Of a stretch of DNA of 64,000 nt, positions 1-8,077 are shown one piece after another (within the stretch, counting starts at the first letter, position 1; every line of letters begins with the position of its first letter). Origin of the DNA: Paraburkholderia flava. GTDB taxonomy: Bacteria > Pseudomonadota > Gammaproteobacteria > Burkholderiales > Burkholderiaceae. Under the pieces are notes generated by a model. That model saw only the letters and a list, made by a program, of their open reading frames with translations. It did not search any database and was not told where the DNA came from. The DNA lies in contig NZ_SMRO01000001.1 of the NCBI RefSeq assembly GCF_004359985.1, positions 558,001-622,000 of the forward strand, read 5' to 3'. The translations under genes and the position numbers were made by a program.

Positions 1-597
1 CGCTTCGATCTGATCGTGCGTCACGTAGACCACGCTCGCGTCGTTGAACTGCCGATGCAGCCGCGCGATCTCCACGCGCGTCTGACCGCGCAGCGTCGCA
101 TCGAGATTGGACAACGGTTCGTCGAACAGGAACACGCCGGGACTGCGCACGATCGCGCGACCGATTGCAACGCGCTGCCGCTGACCGCCGGACAGCGCCT
201 TCGGCCTGCGATCGAGCAGCGCTTCGAGTTGCAGCACGCGAGCCGCTTCTTTCACCTTGCGTTCGATCTCGGCCTTCGGCGTTTTCGCGAGCGTCAGACC
301 GAACGCCATGTTCTCGTAGACCGTCATGTGCGGAAACAGCGCGTAGCTCTGGAACACCATCGCGACGCCGCGCTGCGCGGCCGGCACATCGTTGACGAGC
401 TTGCCGCCGATGTACAGATCGCCGTCGGTGATGTCTTCGAGGCCCGCGATCATCCGCAGCAGCGTGGATTTGCCGCAGCCCGACGGGCCGAGGAACACGC
501 AGAACTCGTGCTCGCCGATCTCCAGATTGACGTCCCGGATCACCGGGGCGTGGTCGCCATAAGCCTTCTGAACTGCCTGCAACGAAATGCTCGCCAT
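1..597 (-). CDS. Sugar-type ABC transporter ATP-binding protein (partial, N-terminal 199 residues)
   Basis: The minus strand reads [15 protein letters not shown] from an ATG at 597 and stays open to the window edge, so the C-terminal part lies outside. Visible are Walker A (GPSGCGKST, near residue 37), a Q-loop region ([13 protein letters not shown]), the signature [14 protein letters not shown], Walker B with catalytic Glu ([12 protein letters not shown]) and the switch His (VTHDQIEA). This is the MalK/UgpC class of importer ATPases, which energise sugar or polyol uptake at the inner membrane. The substrate cannot be read from the sequence. The gene is divergent from a LacI-type regulator, with an 18-bp palindrome 38 bp upstream of its start, so sugar-responsive repression by that regulator is likely. 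Confidence 0.9.
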   Translation of the reverse strand, partial: MASISLQAVQKAYGDHAPVIRDVNLEIGEHEFCVFLGPSGCGKSTLLRMIAGLEDITDGDLYIGGKLVNDVPAAQRGVAMVFQSYALFPHMTVYENMAFGLTLAKTPKAEIERKVKEAARVLQLEALLDRRPKALSGGQRQRVAIGRAIVRSPGVFLFDEPLSNLDATLRGQTRVEIARLHRQFNDASVVYVTHDQIEA

Positions 598-634
598 GCT
601 CGACGTCTCCGTGTTTCACCGTAGAGACAGCAGG

Positions 635-652
635 AGGTTAAGCGCTTAACCT
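635..652. promoter_or_regulatory. Perfect 18-bp palindrome, probable LacI-family operator
   Basis: AGGTTAAGCGCTTAACCT is identical to its own reverse complement. It has the even-length, central-CG symmetry typical of LacI/GalR operators. It lies between the ABC ATPase start (597, minus) and the LacI regulator start (884, plus), 38 bp from the ATPase start, where a bound repressor would block transcription. The regulator is the natural ligand by position; that is inference. Confidence 0.7.
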
Positions 653-883
653 TGTGACCCGGAAAAACGATCCATGCACTGGATCGCCTTGCGTTGGGAC
701 TGTCTCCGTCGTGTTTCTTGTGATGCTGTGTTGGGAGCGAATCTAAGCGATGAATGCGCAGTTATGCAAATACCGGGAAGTCATCCCGAAATGTGGACAG
801 CCCCTGTTCCGCTTGCGCGTTGCGCGCCGCCTTGCGACAGTGCGGCCGCATTGGCCCTTCCCGTTTCCTGCTGACGTTTACCG

Positions 884-1906
884 ATGACTACGCTTGCCGA
901 AGTCGCCCGCCGTGCCGGCGTCACGCCGGCCACCGTTTCGAATGTGCTGCGCGAACGCGGCAAGGTCGGCGCCGCGACGCGCCAGCGCGTGCTCGACGCG
1001 GTGAAGGCACTCGATTATCGCCCTCACCTCACCGCGCGCGCACTTGCCGAAGGCTGCACGCCGACGATCGCGCTGATGGTATCGAGTATCGCGAATCCGT
1101 TCTATCCGGAGTTCGCGCTCGCGGTCGAACGCGCGGCGCGGCATAGCGGACGGTTTTTGATCGTCTGCAACACGAACGAAGATCCGGAGATCCTGCGCAC
1201 GTATCTGCATCAGATCGCGGGGTCGCTTTCCGAAGGCATTCTCGTGATGAACGCGGAGGTCGATTTCGACGAGCTGCGCCGCACCCAGGCGCGCGGCACA
1301 CCGGTCGTGCTGTGTCTGTGGGAACGGCCCGACGAGCCGCCGGCTATTCCGTGCGTCGCGGTGAATTTTGCGGAGGCGGGAGCGCTGGCTGCGCGTCATC
1401 TGCTGGAGCTGGGGCATACGCGGATCGGCGTGGTCGTCGGCGGTCCGCACGACGGTGTGCAGGCCGCGCGCTACGCGGGCTTTCGTGCTGCATTGAAGAC
1501 GGCGCGCGTCGCGCACCGGCCGCGCGACGTGCGCTTCACCGTCGATTCGATCCAGGGCGGCTATGAGGCCGCGTCGCAACTGCTCGATGCGCATGACGAT
1601 CTCACCGCGCTGTTCTCGACCAACGATCTGCCCGCGCTCGGTGCGATGCACGCAGCGATGGATCGCGGGCTGCGGATTCCCAACGATCTCTCCGTGATGG
1701 GTATCACCGACATTCAGTTGGCGCGCGAATCGCGGCCTGGTTTGTCGACGGTCGCGATTCCTACCGATGCGGCCGCGACGCTTGCGGTCGAGCTGCTCGA
1801 AGCGCTGATCGCCGGTAAGCCGGTTGATGATCCGATGCGGCTTGCGCCGACGCCGGTGTTGGTGGCGAGGGCTTCGACGGGGCGGGTGCGGTCAGGTGGT
1901 ATGTGA
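884..1906 (+). CDS. LacI family transcriptional regulator
   Basis: This 340-residue protein has the LacI/GalR layout. An N-terminal helix-turn-helix (TLAEVARRAGVTPATVSNVL, residues 3-22) and a hinge region (RPHLTARALAEG) precede a periplasmic-binding-protein-like effector domain from about residue 60. That domain has the usual landmarks: IANPFYPEFALAVE, FLIVCNTNEDPE, LGHTRIGVVVGG, TALFSTNDLPALGAM and MGITDIQLARESRPGLSTVAIP. Length is typical of the family. It is divergent from a sugar-type ABC ATPase gene, with a perfect palindrome in the shared region. It is therefore probably the local repressor of that transport operon, responding to the transported sugar; the effector is unknown. Confidence 0.93.
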   Translation: MTTLAEVARRAGVTPATVSNVLRERGKVGAATRQRVLDAVKALDYRPHLTARALAEGCTPTIALMVSSIANPFYPEFALAVERAARHSGRFLIVCNTNEDPEILRTYLHQIAGSLSEGILVMNAEVDFDELRRTQARGTPVVLCLWERPDEPPAIPCVAVNFAEAGALAARHLLELGHTRIGVVVGGPHDGVQAARYAGFRAALKTARVAHRPRDVRFTVDSIQGGYEAASQLLDAHDDLTALFSTNDLPALGAMHAAMDRGLRIPNDLSVMGITDIQLARESRPGLSTVAIPTDAAATLAVELLEALIAGKPVDDPMRLAPTPVLVARASTGRVRSGGM

Positions 1907-2059
1907 GCAATGCGTGGAACCCGTTCGCCTCGGGCATAGCGCGCCAAAGTAGGTGCGACTCGTGCGGCATCATCGTCCCACATTGAATTCGCAAATCTGC
2001 GACGGATTCTGGAGGCAAGTGACGTTAAAGAGCGATCACGACCGTCAGCGAGACCAACA

Positions 2060-3487
2060 ATGTCAGACACGAAAAATGGATCGGCCTTCTCCAAATGGGC
2101 CGAGCTATCGCTATGTGCAGCAATGCGGATCTTCCTGCGCGGCAACCGTGGCATGAATCAGCAAGCCTCGCTGGGCAACAACGTCGCTCACCGGCCGTTG
2201 AGCTGTGAAGGGACGATAGCCTCAGCCCCGAAGAGGAGTGTGGCTATATCGCGTAGTGTCAAAGCAGCCGCTGTCGGTTGTCTTCTCGCTTTGTCATGTG
2301 GCGCTGCGCTGTCGGACCCCGTGTTTTCCACGACCGGATATGCGGCCGACGCTTACGGTGCCGCGGATAACTACCCATTGCCCGTGCCCGGGCACGGGAG
2401 AACGCAAAAGCAGTTCGTCGGCTACTACACTCATTTTGACGAGGTTCATCCGGCCGATCCGATTGCGAGGGCCGGTACTCCGTCCATATGGAAGACATCC
2501 GAACGCGAATTGACGCTCGAATACCCGTACGGCGGGCAGTATCGTAATCTCGACGATTATCTCGATCGCAATCCGGTGACCGGCCTGATGATTGCGCGCG
2601 GCGATACGATTCTTTACGAGCACTATCGCTACGCCCGAAAGGACTCAGACCGGTTCATGTCGCAATCGATGGCGAAGACAATCGTCGGCATGCTGATTGG
2701 CATCGCGATATCCGAAGGGGCAATTCATTCGATCGATGACCTTGCGGATGTCTATGTACCGGAGCTCGCAAACAATCCGTATGGGCAGACATCCGTTCGT
2801 GATCTGCTGCACATGTCCTCCGGCGTCCATTTCTTCGAAGACAGCAACGCCGGCGACGATCGGGACAAGTTGGGCCGCGATCTTTTCGATCCGCACGGGC
2901 TCGGCGCCATCGACGCCGTCGAGCACTTCGATAAGCGTGAGCGCGCACCCGGTACGCATTTCAGCTACGCGAGCATCGAAACGGAGGTGCTCGGACTTGT
3001 GTTGAGTCACGCGACACATATGTCCGTCGCGCAATACGCAAGCGAGCGCATCTGGAAGAAGATGGGTATGGAGTCAGATGCATCGTGGGGTCGCGACGCG
3101 ACCGGGCAGAACATTACTTATTGCTGCGTGAGTGCCACATTGCGCGACTGGGCGAGATTCGGAATGATGCTCGCCTATGACGGCCGGTGGAACGGCCAGC
3201 AAATCGTTCCGCGAGACTGGGTGTTGCAGGCGACCCGTGTTGCCTCTCGTGATAGCTTCCTGGCGCCGGGCAACGCCAACCCGATCTTCGGTTACGGGTA
3301 TCAGACCTGGATATTGCCGGGCGAGCGTCGCATGTTTGCGCTGCAGGGTATGGACGGTCAGCGGATCATCATCGACCCGCGCTCGAAGCTCGTGCTCGTA
3401 CAGACAGCGGCGTGGACCAGCGATCACGATCCGGGTATGCGAGAAATTTATGCCTTGTGGTATGCGCTCGTCGCGCAACAGGGGTAA
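2060..3487 (+). CDS. Serine hydrolase of the beta-lactamase/penicillin-binding protein (class C) family
   Basis: The 475-residue ORF carries the S-x-x-K nucleophile motif as SMAK (Ser203, Lys206 from the first ATG), in the context MSQSMAKTIVGMLIG. The downstream family pattern is present too: VRDLLHMSSGVHF, FSYASIETEVLG and a C-terminal QGMDGQRIIIDP segment. This fits class C beta-lactamase-like esterases or peptidases; most are not true beta-lactamases. A hydrophobic export segment (VKAAAVGCLLALSCGAALS) begins only near residue 67, so the real start is probably later. ATG 2153 is in frame, and so is GTG 2240, although the purine-rich stretch before GTG 2240 sits unusually close to it. The substrate is unknown. 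Confidence 0.85.
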   Translation: MSDTKNGSAFSKWAELSLCAAMRIFLRGNRGMNQQASLGNNVAHRPLSCEGTIASAPKRSVAISRSVKAAAVGCLLALSCGAALSDPVFSTTGYAADAYGAADNYPLPVPGHGRTQKQFVGYYTHFDEVHPADPIARAGTPSIWKTSERELTLEYPYGGQYRNLDDYLDRNPVTGLMIARGDTILYEHYRYARKDSDRFMSQSMAKTIVGMLIGIAISEGAIHSIDDLADVYVPELANNPYGQTSVRDLLHMSSGVHFFEDSNAGDDRDKLGRDLFDPHGLGAIDAVEHFDKRERAPGTHFSYASIETEVLGLVLSHATHMSVAQYASERIWKKMGMESDASWGRDATGQNITYCCVSATLRDWARFGMMLAYDGRWNGQQIVPRDWVLQATRVASRDSFLAPGNANPIFGYGYQTWILPGERRMFALQGMDGQRIIIDPRSKLVLVQTAAWTSDHDPGMREIYALWYALVAQQG

Positions 3488-3666
3488 TCGTAGCCTCGCT
3501 ACAAAATTGAGGGGGTGCTGTGGGGAAAATTGGCAGGTCGTTCCGGGCCAGGCTACGCCTGATCGCATCGGGCCAGGTACGGCCACAACTGGTCATTCGA
3601 CATCACCAGTTAGATCGCTAACAATCAATACGCTTGAGGTGGCATCAACCGGCAATACGCTAGAGC

Positions 3667-3700
3667 TGGCCCGACCAGCAAAAAGCGGCTGGCCGGGCCA
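3667..3700. terminator. Stem-loop between convergent genes, possible terminator
   Basis: A 13-bp stem with one mismatch (TGGCCCGACCAGC / GCTGGCCGGGCCA) surrounds an 8-nt A-rich loop. It lies between the ends of the serine hydrolase (+) and the methyltransferase (-). A clear T-run is missing on both sides, so intrinsic termination is not certain. Confidence 0.45.
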
Positions 3701-3716
3701 TGTTTCCTAATATCGA

Positions 3717-4484
3717 TCAACGGCGTGACAGCAAGTAGTAGCCGAAGCCGAGTGTGGCACGTCCCCATTCCAGATAGGCCTTATGCCATCTCTGCATCCG
3801 GGTTGAGAATTTCTCTGAGTCCGGATCGTCCGGGTGCATGGCGAGGTATTGCATCATGGCATTGCAGTACTTACCCTCGTATTCGTCCCATTCATCGTCG
3901 CTACTGGTTGCCGTACGTAGCAGGTGATAGCCGCATGCACTCGCGCGTTCTGCATTTTCGGCATGGGAGACGAACTCGTCGATCGTGCCGCCAAGAATGT
4001 GCAGATAGTCTTGCGATGGCGGCTGCTTCCAAAAACCGTCTGCGATAAGCAAACGACCATTTGGCTTGAGCCAGTCGAAGCTGACGCGCAGGCATTCTTC
4101 GAATGATCCAAATGCATGCGTCGATCCAACACAGAGGATTGCAGCGTAGCCTTCGCTCGGACGCGCGTGCTCGAGCAACGGGGAGTTGATCAGGCTTAGT
4201 CGTGAATCCTCTGGCATGTCCCGCTGGAAGAGAACGCGTGCCTCGTCGAGAAAGCATCCATTGATGTCGACGCCAACGCCGCGCACCGGCGAAATCTGGA
4301 GAGCATCGCGCAATAGCGCCGCTTTACCGCAACCGGCGTCGAGCACTATGTCTTCGGCGGAAAGGTTACTCGTCAGGCTTTGCAGCAGTTCGTGAGCTTT
4401 GACGCGTGAGAGCGGGCTCAGGTAGTGGTGGCTACGATGTGCAATCGTGGAAAAACGAAATGGGTCGTTGTTCGTGTCGGACAT
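3717..4484 (-). CDS. SAM-dependent class I methyltransferase
   Basis: Motif I (VLDAGCGKAALLRDAL) is followed by an acidic motif (GVGVDING) and a later strand with YAAILCVGSTHAFG, then WLKPNGRLLIADGFWKQPPSQDYL. This is the standard seven-strand SAM-binding fold. The start was set at ATG 4484 (MSDTNNDPF), giving 255 residues. It is preceded by a purine-rich stretch (AAGAGAAA). The ORF also opens 32 residues upstream, but those residues do not look like protein. It stands alone, convergent with the serine hydrolase, so the sequence does not indicate a methyl acceptor. Confidence 0.85.
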   Translation of the reverse strand: MSDTNNDPFRFSTIAHRSHHYLSPLSRVKAHELLQSLTSNLSAEDIVLDAGCGKAALLRDALQISPVRGVGVDINGCFLDEARVLFQRDMPEDSRLSLINSPLLEHARPSEGYAAILCVGSTHAFGSFEECLRVSFDWLKPNGRLLIADGFWKQPPSQDYLHILGGTIDEFVSHAENAERASACGYHLLRTATSSDDEWDEYEGKYCNAMMQYLAMHPDDPDSEKFSTRMQRWHKAYLEWGRATLGFGYYLLSRR

Positions 4485-5023
4485 GATTTCTCTTGCGAAG
4501 ATGTATCGAAATTGAAGGACTTTTTCTTGAACATCAATTCGCACAGAGCTTTCATACACGAACCTCCCAAGGGTTTGCAATGTAGTGGCTGTTCAGTATG
4601 TTACACAGAATCCGGCAGTACCAGATTGCCACGCAGAGTGACTGCTTTCGGCATTCTCGAAGGGCGGAAATGGGTCGGTTACGGACGATCGCAGCTACAG
4701 CTTTGGCGCGGACGTTAGTCAATCGCAGAAACTTTGACGCACCGACCAGGCCTTCGTGGCACGGCTACACGTAAGAGCTTGTTTTTTCGTGAGCTGCCGC
4801 GATAACCACAGCGCCCTACGTCTAGCTCGCCCCGCCGCTCCCCGCACTTCGTAGCCTCACCCCCACCACCCCCGCCCATCCACCCGCCGACTACGATTCC
4901 CCACCCCGCGCTCCCCAGCACGCGTCAATACAATCGTCGGATCGGGTCACCGCCGCCGTCCTTGCCGGGCGGCCCTCCAGCGTTCCAGACAAGCGAAATC
5001 GCGAACCCAAACTTGATCCCGCC
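4485..5023. other. 539-bp intergenic region upstream of the sctQ operon
   Basis: This separates the divergent methyltransferase and sctQ genes and must hold the promoter of the sctQ-sctR arm. The part nearest the methyltransferase (4490-4620) is relatively AT-rich. The stretch 4800-4920 is strongly C-rich on the plus strand. I found no convincing hrp/PIP-type box, tts box or conserved ORF. Confidence 0.5.
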
Positions 5024-6256
5024 GTGCATGCGCTGCCTCTGTCTTTTATGCAAGCCGACGTCGACGACGCGATGGATCAGGTGAAGCACGACGAAACCTC
5101 GACCGCCGCGCCGACTGTCGCCGTCGCACATGTTGCGGTAGGTCCCGAGGCGACCGCGCTCGACACCTCTCCATACCTGCCGCGACTGTCCGCCGCCGCC
5201 GCGCGCGGACTCACGCATGCGTATGCGGCACGCGAGCCGCTGTCGTTCGCACTAGGCAACGCCACGTATCACGTGACGTGGCGCATCGATGCCGAGCCCG
5301 TCGCCGACGCGAACGCGTACCGCTTCGTGATCGGCCCCGCGCACGGCACGCTGTGGATCGATCCGTCGGCGGAAGCGGAATGGCTCGGCGATGCAGCGGA
5401 CCCTGCAGTGCCGCCGGTGCTGCGTGCGGCTTTGCTCGCCGATCTGTGCACACCGCTCACGACAACGCTGCAAACGCTGACGCGACAACGCGTCGAGTTG
5501 CTGCCGCCGTCCACAGCGAACGTCGACACGAGCAGCACGTGGCGTCATGCGCCCGCTGTGCTGTATTTCGAACTGCACCGCGCGGACACTCCGTGGCGCT
5601 GTCACGGCGCATTGCAGTTCGATGCACCCGACGCGCTGGGCGTGTTCTTCGCTGCGCCACCGACAGCAACGGCACAGCAGAACACCGCAGCCTTCGCCAC
5701 GCTACCCGTACCACTCGTATTCGAACTCGGCCGCACCAGCCTCACCGCGCACGAAGTAGCCGACGTCGCCGCAGGCGACATCATCGCGATCGAATTCTGG
5801 CGCGCGCAGGGGCCGAACCTGCTATGCGCCGCAAAGATACCGGCGGCGCCCGCATGGGAGATCGTCGCCCGCCCGTCGGGCAACCGGCTTGTCGTCGAAC
5901 GAATCAGGGAGATGCCGTTGGAATCCATCCAATCGCCGGACGCGCCGCGCGCGCAGTCCACCGACGCGGACGCCGCATCGTCTGCCACTGCATTGCGCCA
6001 GTTCGACGGGCTCGCGGTCGATCTCACGTTCCAGTTACCGTCGTGCTCGATGTCGCTCGGCGAGCTCGGCACGTTGCAGCCCGGCGGCGTGATCGAACTG
6101 CAACAGGGCATCAACCAGAGCGTGATCAACATCGTCGCGAACGGGATGCTGATCGGCACCGGACATCTGATCGCCGTCGGACAGAAGCTGGGCGTACGCG
6201 TGACGACGCTCACGCCGCCCGCCCCACACGCGTCACGCGAGCGTCAGGATGGGTAA
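5024..6256 (+). CDS. sctQ: T3SS cytoplasmic C-ring (sorting platform) protein SctQ
   Basis: The protein is about 410 residues and ends in a SpoA/FliN-type domain (roughly residues 325-400: FDGLAVDLTFQLPSCSMSLGELGTL, then GINQSVINIVANGMLIGTG and IAVGQKLGVRV). The N-terminal part is divergent, as usual for SctQ. It is the pod component of the cytoplasmic sorting platform, binding SctK and SctL. The GTG at 5024 is the first possible start; ATG 5048 (MQADVDDAMD) is an alternative. It overlaps sctR by 8 bp. It heads a short arm that points away from the other T3SS genes, and sctS and sctT are not next to it, which is unusual. Confidence 0.88.
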   Translation: MHALPLSFMQADVDDAMDQVKHDETSTAAPTVAVAHVAVGPEATALDTSPYLPRLSAAAARGLTHAYAAREPLSFALGNATYHVTWRIDAEPVADANAYRFVIGPAHGTLWIDPSAEAEWLGDAADPAVPPVLRAALLADLCTPLTTTLQTLTRQRVELLPPSTANVDTSSTWRHAPAVLYFELHRADTPWRCHGALQFDAPDALGVFFAAPPTATAQQNTAAFATLPVPLVFELGRTSLTAHEVADVAAGDIIAIEFWRAQGPNLLCAAKIPAAPAWEIVARPSGNRLVVERIREMPLESIQSPDAPRAQSTDADAASSATALRQFDGLAVDLTFQLPSCSMSLGELGTLQPGGVIELQQGINQSVINIVANGMLIGTGHLIAVGQKLGVRVTTLTPPAPHASRERQDG

Positions 6257-6917
6257 TCTACCGAATCCGGTCTCGCTGATTGCAGTCATCGTCGCGCTCG
6301 GCATTGCGCCGTTCGCGGCGCTGATGGTGACCAGCTACACCAAGCTCGTCGTCGTGCTCGGCCTGCTGCGCTCCGCACTCGGCATCCAGCAGGTGCCGCC
6401 GAACATGGTGCTCAACGGCATCGCGCTGATTCTGTCGCTGTTCATCATGGCGCCGGTCGGCATGAACATCCGCGACGCGCTGCAGGAACACAACTTCAAT
6501 CCGTCGAGCCAGCTGTCGACCGCCGACATCGGCGCGCTCGCCGACGCCACATTACCGCCGATCAAGGACTTCCTGATTGCACACACGCGGCTGCGCGACC
6601 GCGAATTCTTCGTGAAGACCGCGACGAGCGTGTGGCCGAAAAACCGCGCCGATGGCCTGAAAGACGACGACCTGCTGGTGCTCGTACCGAGCTTCACGCT
6701 CGCCGAACTGACGAAGGCCTTCCAGATCGGCTTCGTGATCTACATCGTGTTCATCGTCGTCGATCTGCTGGTCGCGAACGTGCTGCTCGCGCTCGGCATG
6801 CAGATGATCTCGCCGACGACTATTTCCGTGCCGTTCAAGCTGCTGCTGTTCGTCGCACTCGACGGATGGTCGCTGCTCGTGCATGGGTTGGTGTTGTCGT
6901 ATCGGGTGACAGGATGA
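6249..6917 (+). CDS. sctR: T3SS export gate protein SctR
   Basis: This 222-residue polytopic protein closely matches the FliP/SctR family: LGIAPFAALMVTSYTKLVVVLGLLRSALGIQQVPPNMVLNGIALILS near the N-terminus and PSFTLAELTKAFQIGFVIYIVFIVVDLLVANVL with ALGMQMISPTTISVPFKLLLFV near the C-terminus. SctR forms the pentameric core of the export gate in the inner membrane with SctS and SctT. The ATG at 6249 overlaps the sctQ end, so the two are translationally coupled. The stop overlaps the ATG of the lytic transglycosylase (ATGA). Confidence 0.97.
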   Translation: MGNLPNPVSLIAVIVALGIAPFAALMVTSYTKLVVVLGLLRSALGIQQVPPNMVLNGIALILSLFIMAPVGMNIRDALQEHNFNPSSQLSTADIGALADATLPPIKDFLIAHTRLRDREFFVKTATSVWPKNRADGLKDDDLLVLVPSFTLAELTKAFQIGFVIYIVFIVVDLLVANVLLALGMQMISPTTISVPFKLLLFVALDGWSLLVHGLVLSYRVTG

Positions 6918-7780
6918 AACGCGCGATGCGGTGCTTACGCGATGCCTTGTGCGTGCTGCTCGCCGCACTGGCACTCGCGGGCGCCGGCATCGCGCCTGCG
7001 CATGCCTGGCCGCAGGCAGCCGCATTTGACGGCCTCGCACGCACCTGCGCCCCCAACGTCGATCCGTCGACGCTCGCGGCGCTCGTGCGCACCGAGTCGG
7101 GCTTCAATCCGTTTGCGATCGGCGTGGTCGGCGGGCGTCTGGAACGGCAGCCAGTGTCGCTCGCGGAAGCGCTCGCGACCGTGCGTGAACTCGAAGCGCG
7201 CGGGTTCAGCTACAGCGTCGGGCTCACGCAGGTGAACAACCGGAATTTCGCGAAGTATGGCGAGACTGCGGCGACGCTGTTCGAACCGTGCCGCAACCTG
7301 CATGCGGGCGGCGCGATTCTCACTGAGTGCTTCGCGCGTTCGAGCGCCGCACCCATCGATCGGCAGATCGCGTTGCGTGCTGCGTTGTCGTGCTATTACA
7401 GCGGCAATTTCACGACCGGGTTTCGGGCGGGTTATGTCGGCAAGGTCGTGACGAATGCGCGGATCGATGCGCTGCGGGGCGGTGCGCGATCGATTCCGGT
7501 TGTGGTGGAGGGAGCGACGGCGATGCATGAACGTTCGAATACGGCCACCGCTGTAGCGAATGTGCGGAACGTGAGCGCCCCTACTACACCGACCACACCG
7601 CCGCCAACCGGCGCGCCTACGCAAACCACCTCAACGCATCCACGTCCACTGCTCCGCCCGGTTCGCGCAACCGTAAGCGCAGCGCCATCGTGTCACGCGG
7701 CACCGATCATTACTGTATGCCACGGCCTGACTGCTGCGCAGATCAAGGCGCTGTGCGTGCGGTGTTTGCCGGCGCCCTAA
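6914..7780 (+). CDS. T3SS-associated lytic transglycosylase (VirB1/IpgF-like)
   Basis: From ATG 6914 the 288-residue product has a Sec signal peptide (LLAALALAGAGIAPAHA). The lysozyme-like SLT domain follows, with catalytic Glu61 in LVRTESGFNPFAIGV, then SYSVGLTQVNNRNFAKYG and ALSCYYSGNF. The C-terminal third is Pro/Thr-rich and may be a flexible periplasmic tail. Such enzymes cleave peptidoglycan locally so that secretion machines can cross the wall. The ATGA overlap with sctR ties it to this T3SS. Its other neighbour is the giant LysM-ending protein, so both ends of the arm touch peptidoglycan biology. Confidence 0.9.
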   Translation: MKRAMRCLRDALCVLLAALALAGAGIAPAHAWPQAAAFDGLARTCAPNVDPSTLAALVRTESGFNPFAIGVVGGRLERQPVSLAEALATVRELEARGFSYSVGLTQVNNRNFAKYGETAATLFEPCRNLHAGGAILTECFARSSAAPIDRQIALRAALSCYYSGNFTTGFRAGYVGKVVTNARIDALRGGARSIPVVVEGATAMHERSNTATAVANVRNVSAPTTPTTPPPTGAPTQTTSTHPRPLLRPVRATVSAAPSCHAAPIITVCHGLTAAQIKALCVRCLPAP

Positions 7781-8077
7781 TACGACCGCGGCTGGCGACA
7801 CACTGCTGTCAAACGGAACTGTACTGATTTATCGGCTCCTGTCCACGTCAGAGAGCCTGCCCATCGGTTCGTCTCTTACAAATCTCTTCGGTGTGTGAAA
7901 GAACCCGCACCGCGAGCGTCCAGATCGTAGAACCCCCACACGAACCGCTGCGCATCCGCGCAATCACTACGAGATGCGGGCCCGACACAGCCAGTCCCCG
8001 GCGGCAGAATTTTCAATTGCACAGTGCAGACTGGTTGCGCTGTTGCCATGCAGCGCAAGCTCGTGGAGAGGACGACG

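Noticed and set aside
16..624. Plus-strand ORF at the left end
   Set aside because: It is the complement of the clear ABC ATPase frame on the minus strand.
4425..4718. 97-codon ORF between the methyltransferase and sctQ
   Set aside because: It overlaps the methyltransferase start region antisense, has no RBS and no protein-like features.
4715..4921. Gly-rich minus-strand ORF
   Set aside because: Glycine runs come from the C-rich plus strand; no RBS or family resemblance.
7868..7891. TTCGT-N14-TTCGG resembling a PIP/hrpII box upstream of the giant gene
   Set aside because: The spacer is one base short of the accepted N15 form and no matching -10 hexamer follows at the usual distance.
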